The notes beneath the pieces are model-generated. The model saw only the letters and a list, made by a program, of their open reading frames with translations, was not told where the DNA came from and did no database searches. Position numbers and translations under genes: made by a program. 64,000 bases of DNA from Amyelois transitella (Eukaryota; Arthropoda; Insecta; Lepidoptera; Pyralidae): the NCBI RefSeq assembly GCF_032362555.1, contig NC_083527.1, positions 6,820,001 to 6,884,000 on the forward strand, written 5' to 3'. Of this stretch, positions 32,701 through 40,895 are shown piece after piece. Positions within the stretch are counted from its first letter, which is position 1. Each line of letters opens with the position of its first letter.

Positions 32701-35700
32701 GTATAGCTGCGGTTTGTGAGTTGCTGTGCAAGTATGTTTGGGTGCTTTACGAGCCTCTCCCGGTACCTCAGGCCGACATTTAGGAGTTCTTCCTTTATTG
32801 TAGTAATTTCCAGGTGTTCATGGATTTCTGCGTTCGTAACATACCAGGGCACGCCACTGATGTTTCTGAGTATTTTATTTTGCACTCTTTGCAGGCATGA
32901 GATATTGGAGTCAGAAGCACTACCCCACAGTTGTAGTCCATAAGTCCAGATTGGTTTGAGAATTGTTTTATACACTAGGAGTTTGTTGTTTACTGATAGC
33001 TTGCTATTTCGCCCCAACAGCCAGTGGAAACTTCCATAGCGAATGTTTACTGCATCCCTCTTTTTTTTTATATGATCTTTCCATGTCAGTCGTCTGTCTA
33101 GGTGCAGTCCCAGATACCGTACACTGTTGTGTTGTGGGAGTACAATATTTTCCAGTTTCACCTGTGGACAGTTGCCTTTTCGTAGTGTGAAGGTGACATG
33201 GGAAGACTTCGAAGCACTAGCTTTAATGCGCCACTTTTGCAACCAAGTTGTTGTCTCATCTAAGCCTTTTTGAAGTTCTTGTGTCGCCATGGACGGATCT
33301 TTGTTACTTGCTAAAATAGCGGTGTCGTCAGCAAAAGTAGCTATTGTGGTGTCCTTTGTCTCAGGTAAATCACTAGTGAAGATTGTATATAGTGCTGGTC
33401 CCAGGACCGAGCCCTGTGGAACACCGGCCTGTATCTCATAAAAACCAGAGGTTGCTTCTTGTTCCTTAACTTGAAAGATGCGCTCTGTAAGATAAGATCT
33501 TAATATAAGGTAGTAGCTGTGTGGAAGATTACTTTTTATTTTGTACAGCAAGCCCTTGTGCCACACTTTGTCAAAAGCTTGCTGTATATCTAAAAATGCT
33601 GCAGAGCAGTACTCTTTTTCTTCCAGGCTTTTTCTGATTTTATCGCAGACTCTATGGACTTGCTCTATTGTTGAGTGTTGTTGTCTGAAGCCAAATTGAT
33701 GACTTGGAATTGTGTTGCTACTTTCAAGTAGAGGTAGAATTCTCCTGAGCAGAAGTTTCTCGAAAACTTTTGATAGTATAGGAAGCAAGCTTATTGGTCT
33801 ATATGAAGTAACTTTATCGGGAGGTTTGCCATCTTTATGAACAAGGATTATCTGTGACACTTTCCACAATCTGGGGAAGTACTGGACTCTGAGCATACCA
33901 TTGTAAACGGAGGTTAAAAAGATTATAGCCTTTTTTGGCAGTTGTTTTAGGACCTGTTTGGTAATTAAGTCAAAACCAGGAGCTTTTCGGTCTTTCAGCT
34001 CCGACACAACGCTCCATACTTCGCGAGCAGTAACTGGTTTCGGTGGTTTATCCATCTGCAGGTCTTGATTAAGGACCGTGTCAATGTGTCCTGACTCAAA
34101 CTCTGTATCCTCCGTGTGATTAGGTGTAAACACCCCTGCTAGGTGCTTAGCAAATGTGTCTGCTTTTTCCTGTGATGTCCTTGCCCAGCCATTGCCACTT
34201 CGTATCGGAGGTTTTGCAATAGGCGGTCTTTCGTAATCCTTAGTGATCTTCCACAGTGAGTAGTCCGTAGCTTCCGTTGCCGTAAGAGCCTCAAGTTTTG
34301 CTTGGAATGTATCGTCATGCCATTTTTGGATCAAATGCTTGAGTACTGTGCCAGATTTATTAAATCGTGTTTTGTCCTCTTTTAGTCTGCTTTGATGCCA
34401 TATTCGCCGCATTCGCCTCTTTTCTAGCACCGCCGACTTTATCTCTAAGGGATAGTTGGCGTCTTTGTTTTTATTTACTGCCTCCGGAGTACTCAACCAG
34501 CATGCCTCCTGTATGAGTGTAGTAATATATTTGGTCGCGTTTTCAATATCGTCAGGCGTTTTGAGAGCTATTTTCAGTTTTATGTTTTCTTCTATGTGTA
34601 GTCTGCATGCGTCCCAATCTGTATATTTATTACATAATGTTTCGGGTTTTTTCAACTCTATGATATTTGCGCTCAAAGTGAGTAACACTGGTGTATGGTC
34701 TGATGAGCCATCGTAGCAAGGCTCAGATTTAAAATAATGTTTTGATAGTCCCTTTGTGATGAAGAAATCAACTAGGTCTGGTAATTTGTTCTCATCACTG
34801 GGCCAGTATGTAGGTTCCAAAGAGGATATCGCACTGAGCTTATTTTTGTCTACACTCAGTTTTAGTTGTCTGCCTCTGGTACTGGTTAATCTTGATCCCC
34901 AATATGTATTCTTTGCGTTCCAATCCCCTCCAGCAATGAAACGGCTACCTAAAGTGTTTAAGAAATGAGTAAAGTTTGTTTCGCTGATTTTGTGTTTCGG
35001 CGGGCAATACACTGCTGAAACAATAATTTTACCAGTTTTGTCTTCAATAGCTATGGAGGAAGCTTGGATGTGATCAGTTCTATAAGGTGGCATTTGGTGA
35101 TGTTTTAGGCTGTTCTTAACAATCACTGCAGTACCACCATGTGCTGTGCCGTCGGGATGGTTAGTTGTGTAGCATTTATAGTTTGGGAATTTCATAGATG
35201 TTCTGGCAGTGCAGTGCGATTCTGAGACAAGCAATATATCTAGTTTGTGTTGAGTCAGCAGTAACTCTACTTCCTGGACATTAGGAGCAAGTCCATTGAT
35301 GTTCCACGTTGCTAACCTTAATGAGGTCATTTTGTCAGTTTCTCAACTAGTTTAACTATGAGAACCATGAGGGAACTCATCTGTTGGAGGATTAAATCAA
35401 ATTTTTCAGACTGTGCTATTAATAGTTGCTCTAATTTCAGGTTAGTATCAGGTATCTCTGTATTTTTGGGTGGTCGTTTTAATTTTTCCGCATATGTTTC
35501 GTTGGTGTTATTTTTTTCAATGGTATTTGTTATCACATAATTTGTTTCTACTCCCTTTTCCTTAATTGATTTCGTTTGCATTTTTCTGGAACTTTGTATA
35601 GAATTTAATTTTCTTGCCAATATTGCTTTATAAACTTCACACCCCTTATAGTTGGCTGGATGTGGTCCATCACACAAAGCACACATTGCTGGCGTATTGC

Positions 35701-38700
35701 GGTCTCTTTTCTGGCAATCTGATGTTCTGTGGGACTGTCCACATTTCACGCAACGAAAAGGGCGCATACAGTAATTTTTGGTATGCCCATACTGCTGACA
35801 CCTCTGACACTGTACAATTGTTTTCCTTTTTTTCGGTTCTTCTATAGTGATAGATTGGTGGTAGATATATTTGAGGTCCTTCACAGCCTTGTTGTTTGGT
35901 CCAGCAGTAAGGTTAGCAAAGAATGTTGAGGTAGGTCTCCTTTCGGGACCATACCTAGCATTTATAATCTCTCCTGCTACTTGGTTACCCGTTGCTTCCA
36001 GTTCCTCTTTTATTATACTTATAGGCGTGGTTGGATGGAGGTTCTTGATCACAATTCTAAATGATCTATTGTCTTTTGGGTTGAAGGTGTGTCCGATAAG
36101 GCCATTTTTTCTAACTAAGGTAATGAGTTTTTTATGTGTGTCTGTATCTATGGTACTTATTCTTAATTGGTTTTTGTTAATAATTTTATATGAGAAACTT
36201 TTTTTTTCAGCTACTGTTTCTAGAAGCTCAGTGAGTTTATTAACGTCTTCAATTCCATAGAGGATAATTGGTGGTGGCTTTATAATTTTGGGTAGTGGAT
36301 CGTCATCTGTTAAGTCAATCGGAAGTCCAGTAAACCGATTATAAGAGGCAATATTTTCATTAGGTGGGCTCGTTGAAAGCTTCCTCTTTTTGTTCCTGTG
36401 AGAAGGTACTCTCTGCCATATTGGTGGGCAAGGTGGGTTTACTGACTGAGATGCAGTCACTCCTTCAATGCTTTTTGTATTAACTTCTTTGGGGTTGCTG
36501 CCTAAAGAGTTAGATCTTGGTCTGGAGATAAACAGGCTAGGATGGAAGGCTTGTTGTACCAATACTTTGTTGCCAGTAGTATTCACTGGCACAGAGGCCT
36601 GGTCACCCGCCCCTGTGCAGTTATTGGAATGAGTTGCATTTATTCCTGACTCTGTATTCTGCTCATCTTTTCTCGGTGGTGTTCTATTTATTGAGCTTCT
36701 CCTTGCAAATGGATCTTCTTGCATGCGCAGCGAAATTTTGCCCCCCCCAGATACGGTGGGGCTGCCCGGGACATGCCCGGTGAGGGATTCTCCGGCACCG
36801 CCGGTACCCTCCTGGGGTTCTGTTTTAGATCTCGCTTTCATTGCATTAATTTGAATGGGTGGGTTACACATGACGCTTACCCAATCGATAACGACATGGT
36901 CACATTTTTAGAGGGGATTTAAGTCTCAAGGCTGGTGATGAGCCTCTTCTAAGTAAAATTACCTAGGTGAATGGTTATACCGCCACTGACTCGGTCGCCA
37001 TTGCCTCGTCTGTTATCTAGCAGGGGGCACCACGGCAGCCAGTTGGTCGCCGCCACCATCCGGTGCGTGCAGGTGAGGTTGACAGTTGGGCCGGATAAGA
37101 TGTTAGTTCCGTTCTCCCCTAACCCCCAACTATTATATTCAAGTTATGAATTTGAATATAATATGAGTATAATTAAATGACAAAGATTAGCCTCGAAGTA
37201 TATGTTCGAGACATGTGTAAAGAGATACTAACTCAACGATACTATAATTTATAATAAATACCTTATTTATATATATATATATACAAGATCCAGGCCAATC
37301 AGATAAAGTTTGTTTCACATAGTCCCATTGTCAGGATTCGAATCCGGGACCTACTGTCACAGAAAAGCGCACTACGACGCGACGTGCCGCTGCGCTGCTT
37401 ATGTTTTCAAATTATATCTTTACTAATATTATAAAGCTGAAGAATTTGTTTGTTTGAAAGCGCTAATCACAGGAACTACTGGTTCGATTAGAAAAATTCT
37501 TTTAGCGTTGAATAGACCATTTATCGAGGAAGGCTTTGGGCAAAACAATTATGGCAAATGTATAAAAAACGGGGAAAATTATTCATCCTTAATGGGGGTT
37601 CAATGATGCCCAAAATAACTATTCCACGCGGACGAAGTCGCGGGCACAGCTAGTAACTAATAAATATATAGACAGGGCGCTAGTTAAGCTGTAGACACGA
37701 GATCGAGCAAGTGAGAACCGCAGCGGCAAGGTTCAAAGCTTACTTTAGATCATTCATATTTAAATTTGTAATTTCATAGAGAATGTGAGCCTCATCATGA
37801 CTTAGAATAGAAAAGAATAGATTTATTTTCTAAATTGGATACAAGGTATCGCTTATTGACGTCAACATCACAGTCTCATTATATCTACTACAGCTTCCAA
37901 AGCGCATGTTTTGAAGAAGTGGCGGAACAAACTACACTACAGCATTTTCACCAGATGTCAATTTACGAAGAAAGACCTTTACTTTGATGAAATGAAAAAA
38001 ACACCGGCGCATGAGATGACCTGCTAAAAAGATGACGGCACGGTAAAAAAAAATAGTAAAGATTTTTTATAAATCATTTGAAAAGGTAAAAGATCAAGTT
38101 CAAATACAGTTTTACTTAGGACTTTTTTTGTTGTAATTCTTCTTGTAGGCGATGGGATAGCAACCTGTCACAATTTGAATACCAATTTCATAATTATGCC
38201 ATACAGCCGCACATGGCCTTTCAGTCTTTTCAAGACTGTTTGGCTCTGTCTACCCCGCATGGGATATAGACGTGATTATATGTATGTATGTTTACCATCA
38301 TCATGCGACGCTGATCGTGTGGAGTTGCGAGTTCTTCTAGTGTTCGTCACTTCTTTAAGATGGAGCTCATTTTTCTGTAAAGTTTTGAGAATTAAAGTTA
38401 AAAAAAATCCAGCCACCTAGAACTAGTATCAGCTGTGGCCTTTGAGTCTTTTTGAGACTATTGGCCTCTGTCTAGCCCGCAAGAAATATAAATGTGAATA
38501 TATGTATGTAAGTTGTATTCCTGAGCTGATTGATTTTCAAAAACTTGTCCTTTTCAGGATCCTGGAATTCCAAATTTGGCTGTCACCTATGTAAATTCAG
38601 TTGTATAAACTATTATAACAGTACTGTAAAGTGTTATCCAAAATTAGTTAATTATTTTTAACTGAAAGTAATAAATATATACATATGTAAATAAATATAT

Positions 38701-39690
38701 ACGGGACAAATTACACAGATCGAGTTAGCCTGAAAGTAAGTTCAAAACTTGTGTTACGAGATGCTAATTCAACAATACTATACAATAAATGAAAGATAAA
38801 CAGCCAAGACCCATGCCAATCAGAAAGTTTTTTTTTCTCATCATGTCCTAGCCAGAATTGAACTGGGAGCCTCCGGTGTCACAGGCAAGCATACTTAGCG
38901 CCACAGAGGCCAAAGATAGAGTAACTAACAATTTGTGTACTAAAATATTAGAGGTAAATCTTATGATTAGTAGGAAGAGAACAAATACAAGGGCATTCAT
39001 TGTATGTTGGAGTGGGAAGGCCTAGATAAATGTAGCTTGATCAGGGGCAACCTAGCACAAGGTCAGGTCAAAAACAGAAACTAATGAGTTTGCATGAAGA
39101 CATTTATGAATGTCAATTAATCGGAAGTATGCAGAGATCTTGGCAAGTGTAAAGATGTAGTGTGTCTGCCTACCCCATTGGGAAAGAGGTGTGTTATGTA
39201 TGCATGTTACAAACATAATTATTTGGGAATTTTCAAGGCAAGAATAAATAGGCATAATTTTAGTTGCATCCACCGCCTTAGGCTTCATCTTGTTTACCAC
39301 CAGGCAGATAGAGGTCTAACCCACTCAAAATAAAAAAAAATAAAAAAAAATTGAAAATGGATTCAACAACAAAAAAATTGTCTTACCAATTGCCCCACGG
39401 TCATTTGAAGATATTTGGCACTCAGAGACCCTAACAGTATCTTGAATGTGATCTCCAAGGTCCGAAGCTCCATGTTAGCACGTTGGTCTATTTTGTTCTT
39501 TTGATCTATCACTGAAAATAAGTTTTGAAAGCATGGATGATGAACTCCGAATATATTGAAGTAGGAAAGTAACTGCAGGTAAAATAACGCCGAACATAAT
39601 TTAATTACCCAATTTATTGAATTTCTTCCAAGTATCATCTTCTTCCACTAATTTCTCCTGGTGTTTTGTAGGCTTTTTTGTTCGTGGCAT
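28295..39690 (-). CDS. borr: Borealin (chromosomal passenger complex subunit)
   Basis: Seven exons on the minus strand join in phase: 39690-39609, 39511-39387, 38374-38296, 32218-32162, 30918-30740, 29133-29033 and 28496-28295 (TAA), giving 274 residues against about 280 in vertebrates. The basic start (MPRTKKPTKHQEK) leads into an N-terminal helix (ANMELRTLEITFKILLGSL) that in borealin packs with INCENP and survivin. An Arg/Ser-rich central linker follows. The borealin signature comes next: TPLTILRQPRQGEMVVSMSG, then the C-terminal dimerisation domain (NILLQDGTMLSLQPKQL) and final helix (LNQLKILRENLDKVVKFGEK). The complex places Aurora B at centromeres and the midzone. Exon 3 (38296-38374) was found by phase and splice sites alone. 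Intron 3 (6 kb) holds a complete LINE. Confidence 0.88.
28605..29006 (+). mobile_element. Two family A elements in tandem
   Basis: 28605-28795 is a copy lacking the palindromic end. 28800-29006 is a second, more complete copy ending GTGCCGGGAACCACACGGCAC. They share a long identical internal stretch (GAGATTC-AAATAGTGATAGG, then CCAATCGCCTAAAAGAAG), suggesting a local duplication. Lies 26 bases from borealin exon 6. Confidence 0.75.
29175..29255 (-). mobile_element. Family B fragment
   Basis: GGCAAGTGGAAAGGGGTAGT, CTCCGGGAAAGAGGCGTGAT, then (TATG)n; only the head end is present. Confidence 0.75.
29772..29868 (+). mobile_element. Family A fragment
   Basis: Head portion only (ACGTCTATATCCCTTGCGGG to TTGGCTTAATGATAGAATTG), preceded by a (TAAA)n run at 29726-29762. 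Confidence 0.75.
30107..30272 (-). mobile_element. Family A fragment
   Basis: Palindromic end GTGCCGTGTGGTTCCCGGCAC through CTATCATAATT; the head is missing. Confidence 0.75.
30415..30690 (-). mobile_element. Family F element joined to a family A fragment
   Basis: 30415-30590 is family F in reverse, ending in (TTCTA)n. 30585-30690 continues as the head half of family A in reverse, with (TATG)n. The join falls at TTCTATCATTAAGCC, so one probably inserted in or recombined with the other. Ends 50 bases before borealin exon 5. Confidence 0.7.
30965..31255 (-). mobile_element. Rearranged family A element with a perfect inverted repeat
   Basis: The first arm, about 31022-31063, begins TTGGCTCAATGATAGAATTG. 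It is the exact reverse complement of the second arm, about 31123-31164. Arms are about 42 bases. An inner palindrome AAGCCTATCCCTTGATAGGCTT lies between them. The outer part continues as family A to (TATG)n. Confidence 0.75.
31496..31743 (+). mobile_element. Non-autonomous Helitron, family 1
   Basis: Starts TCTATACTAATATTAAAAAG after A and ends GACGAAGTCGCGGGCACAG then CTAG before T. In borealin intron 4, or its flank, at 420 bases from exon 4. Confidence 0.8.
32415..32551 (-). mobile_element. Family F' fragment (LINE target)
   Basis: CGCTTTGGAAGCGGTAGCG, GACCGCAACCAATGCTGTGA and tail TGAGTAAAAGTTATGAATTT. The Jockey-type LINE inserted in this tail. Confidence 0.6.
32670..35330 (-). CDS. 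LINE ORF2: endonuclease and reverse transcriptase
   Basis: 886 residues without interruption. The N-terminal APE-type endonuclease shows E37 (SESH), the GGDWNAKN motif (134-141) and SDHT (210-213). The reverse transcriptase spans about 470-740, with SYRPISLLPILSKVFEK (from 509), the active site FADD (666-669), and the thumb region YLGLHLDRRLTWKDHIKK. No RNase H is seen. The protein nicks the target and primes reverse transcription there. Its ATG (35330-35328) overlaps the ORF1 stop as ATGA, which suggests translation by termination-reinitiation (inference from other LINEs). Confidence 0.95.
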   Translation of the reverse strand: MTSLRLATWNINGLAPNVQEVELLLTQHKLDILLVSESHCTARTSMKFPNYKCYTTNHPDGTAHGGTAVIVKNSLKHHQMPPYRTDHIQASSIAIEDKTGKIIVSAVYCPPKHKISETNFTHFLNTLGSRFIAGGDWNAKNTYWGSRLTSTRGRQLKLSVDKNKLSAISSLEPTYWPSDENKLPDLVDFFITKGLSKHYFKSEPCYDGSSDHTPVLLTLSANIIELKKPETLCNKYTDWDACRLHIEENIKLKIALKTPDDIENATKYITTLIQEACWLSTPEAVNKNKDANYPLEIKSAVLEKRRMRRIWHQSRLKEDKTRFNKSGTVLKHLIQKWHDDTFQAKLEALTATEATDYSLWKITKDYERPPIAKPPIRSGNGWARTSQEKADTFAKHLAGVFTPNHTEDTEFESGHIDTVLNQDLQMDKPPKPVTAREVWSVVSELKDRKAPGFDLITKQVLKQLPKKAIIFLTSVYNGMLRVQYFPRLWKVSQIILVHKDGKPPDKVTSYRPISLLPILSKVFEKLLLRRILPLLESSNTIPSHQFGFRQQHSTIEQVHRVCDKIRKSLEEKEYCSAAFLDIQQAFDKVWHKGLLYKIKSNLPHSYYLILRSYLTERIFQVKEQEATSGFYEIQAGVPQGSVLGPALYTIFTSDLPETKDTTIATFADDTAILASNKDPSMATQELQKGLDETTTWLQKWRIKASASKSSHVTFTLRKGNCPQVKLENIVLPQHNSVRYLGLHLDRRLTWKDHIKKKRDAVNIRYGSFHWLLGRNSKLSVNNKLLVYKTILKPIWTYGLQLWGSASDSNISCLQRVQNKILRNISGVPWYVTNAEIHEHLEITTIKEELLNVGLRYRERLVKHPNILAQQLTNRSYTKRLKRKDIL
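35327..36871 (-). CDS. LINE ORF1: Gag-like zinc-knuckle protein
   Basis: 514 residues. The N-terminal 190 are Ser/Pro/Asn-rich and probably disordered. Residues about 210-345 form the domain that precedes zinc knuckles in Jockey-type Gag proteins (RIVIKNLHPTTPISIIKEEL). Then three CCHC knuckles: CQRCQQYGHTKNYC, CVKCGQSHRTSDC and a variant CALCDGPHPANYKGC. It would bind element RNA. ATG at 36871 lies about 270 bases from the 5' end of the element. Confidence 0.92.
   Translation of the reverse strand: MCNPPIQINAMKARSKTEPQEGTGGAGESLTGHVPGSPTVSGGGKISLRMQEDPFARRSSINRTPPRKDEQNTESGINATHSNNCTGAGDQASVPVNTTGNKVLVQQAFHPSLFISRPRSNSLGSNPKEVNTKSIEGVTASQSVNPPCPPIWQRVPSHRNKKRKLSTSPPNENIASYNRFTGLPIDLTDDDPLPKIIKPPPIILYGIEDVNKLTELLETVAEKKSFSYKIINKNQLRISTIDTDTHKKLITLVRKNGLIGHTFNPKDNRSFRIVIKNLHPTTPISIIKEELEATGNQVAGEIINARYGPERRPTSTFFANLTAGPNNKAVKDLKYIYHQSITIEEPKKRKTIVQCQRCQQYGHTKNYCMRPFRCVKCGQSHRTSDCQKRDRNTPAMCALCDGPHPANYKGCEVYKAILARKLNSIQSSRKMQTKSIKEKGVETNYVITNTIEKNNTNETYAEKLKRPPKNTEIPDTNLKLEQLLIAQSEKFDLILQQMSSLMVLIVKLVEKLTK
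37178..37385 (-). mobile_element. tRNA-derived SINE, diverged
   Basis: B box GGATTCGAATCC (reverse of the plus strand) and the tail region ACTCAACGATACTAT are kept; the A-box end is damaged. Next to the LINE insertion. Confidence 0.65.
37417..37653 (+). mobile_element. Non-autonomous Helitron, family 1, internally deleted
   Basis: Starts TCTTTACTAATATTATAAAG and ends GCGGACGAAGTCGCGGGC then ACAGCTAG. It lacks about 30 bases of the middle present in sister copies. Confidence 0.78.
37805..37975 (+). mobile_element. SINE-like family F element
   Basis: AGAATAGATTTATTTTCTAA, GGTATCGCTTATTGACGTCA, GAAGTGGCGGAACAAACTAC. Confidence 0.7.
38130..38292 (-). mobile_element. Family A fragment abutting a borealin splice donor
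   Basis: Reverse copy lacking the palindromic end. Its (TATG)n end stops within 4 bases of borealin exon 3 (low end 38296), so the donor GTAAACATACATACAT runs straight into the microsatellite. A second partial reverse copy lies at 38425-38515. Confidence 0.8.
38685..38912 (-). mobile_element. tRNA-derived SINE
   Basis: Same family as 20067-20304, in the same orientation. The B box is altered, so the promoter is probably dead. Confidence 0.7.
38995..39205 (-). mobile_element. SINE-like family B element, old
   Basis: Diverged reverse copy: GAGTGGGAAGGCCTAGATAA, AAGGTCAGGTCAAAAAC, CCCCATTGGGAAAGAGGTG. In borealin intron 2. Confidence 0.6.
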
Positions 39691-40895
39691 GTCTAAAGAA
39701 TATCTGCACTTTCAAACTAACTATAATAATATTGTGTGGATATGAGACACTAATTGTAGGTTCTGCTCAAATAATACTAGTTTGCCATTTATTTACATAA
39801 ATAACATTCAAGACTACATATCAAAACGATGCAATACAAACAAAACAAAGACAACAGACAGACGGACCAGCCAGACGACAACGAACCGTTTTGTTTTGAA
39901 TTGAAATTGAATCACTGACTTTAATTACAAGTAGTACGCTGGACTGTGAATTTTAACAATATGACAGAGAGAGGCCAATCGAGTGGTACGATAATTCGTT
40001 ATTGAGCACGCGAATGCGATATTAATACTGTCTACTAAATAAAATGCAATGGTTGCGTGTTATATTTAATTATTTTATTAAAAGGCAACACATAATAATA
40101 AAGGCAAATTTCAGAATTAACAATAAGGTGCAATTGAGTGTGAGTCGTGACAAAAAAAATAAAATTATGTGCTTTTTCCCTGTTTTTGTGCTGTTAATTA
40201 ATGTCATCAATACAGTATGAGCATGTTCTAACGTTATGTTATTGTAACGTTATGTATGGCGAACGCCATCAAGCGGGATAACTCTGCGAAGGAGTTCTAT
40301 TCCATGTAATGTACATTCACTCCAGATCAGCAGCGCCAAAAATGTCAAAACTCAATAGGTGCAAATTGGCTTCTTTAGCTAGTTGGTCTCTTTGTAGAGT
40401 ACTTATTTTATAGAGGTCGGTGGTTCGTTCTTCATGTCATGTCAAAATGTACAAAATCGACATTCCTTTTTTAGATTTATACGTACCAGGTTACATACCA
40501 AATATCTACTTTTTAAGGACTTTATGTGATCCAAAAAGACAAAAAAAGATATTTACAAATAGACGAAGTCTTTTTTTCTCTGTATAACATTAATGTAAAA
40601 GAAAAACAAAATACGGATAAAAGAAAGTTATTTCCGGATATCTCATAATACGTATATTGAAATGAAATCTCTGTAGTTCGGGTTCCGACTGTGAGTTCCG
40701 TTATCCGTTAGCAACATTTAATCAACTTTTTTAGTAATTACGTAATTATCTCCTATTTCTTGCATTAATTAAAAGTAATTTATTAGTTATGGTTTTTTAA
40801 TATTTATTATTAATGGTTTTGGTTAATATATAACTGGAATCATTTTATCAAGTACCCATTTGACTTCAAAAGTGCATTGTTATGATGAAGTAAGA
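39691..40895. promoter_or_regulatory. Divergent promoter region, borealin / saxophone
   Basis: 1.2 kb between two outward-pointing start codons. No interspersed repeat of the window's families is recognised here, unlike the introns on both sides. Contains the 5' ends of both genes unless non-coding first exons lie elsewhere. No TATA element can be named. Confidence 0.55.

Larger units (their letters stand above)
32552..37140 (-). mobile_element. Full-length Jockey-type LINE
   Basis: About 4.6 kb bounded by a perfect 13-base target-site duplication AAGTTATGAATTT (32539-32551 and 37141-37153). The 3' end carries a poly(A) tail (T run 32549-32565 on the plus strand). The 5' UTR is about 270 bases. 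Both reading frames are open and overlap by four bases. It is in borealin intron 3, in the same orientation as borealin. Confidence 0.95.
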
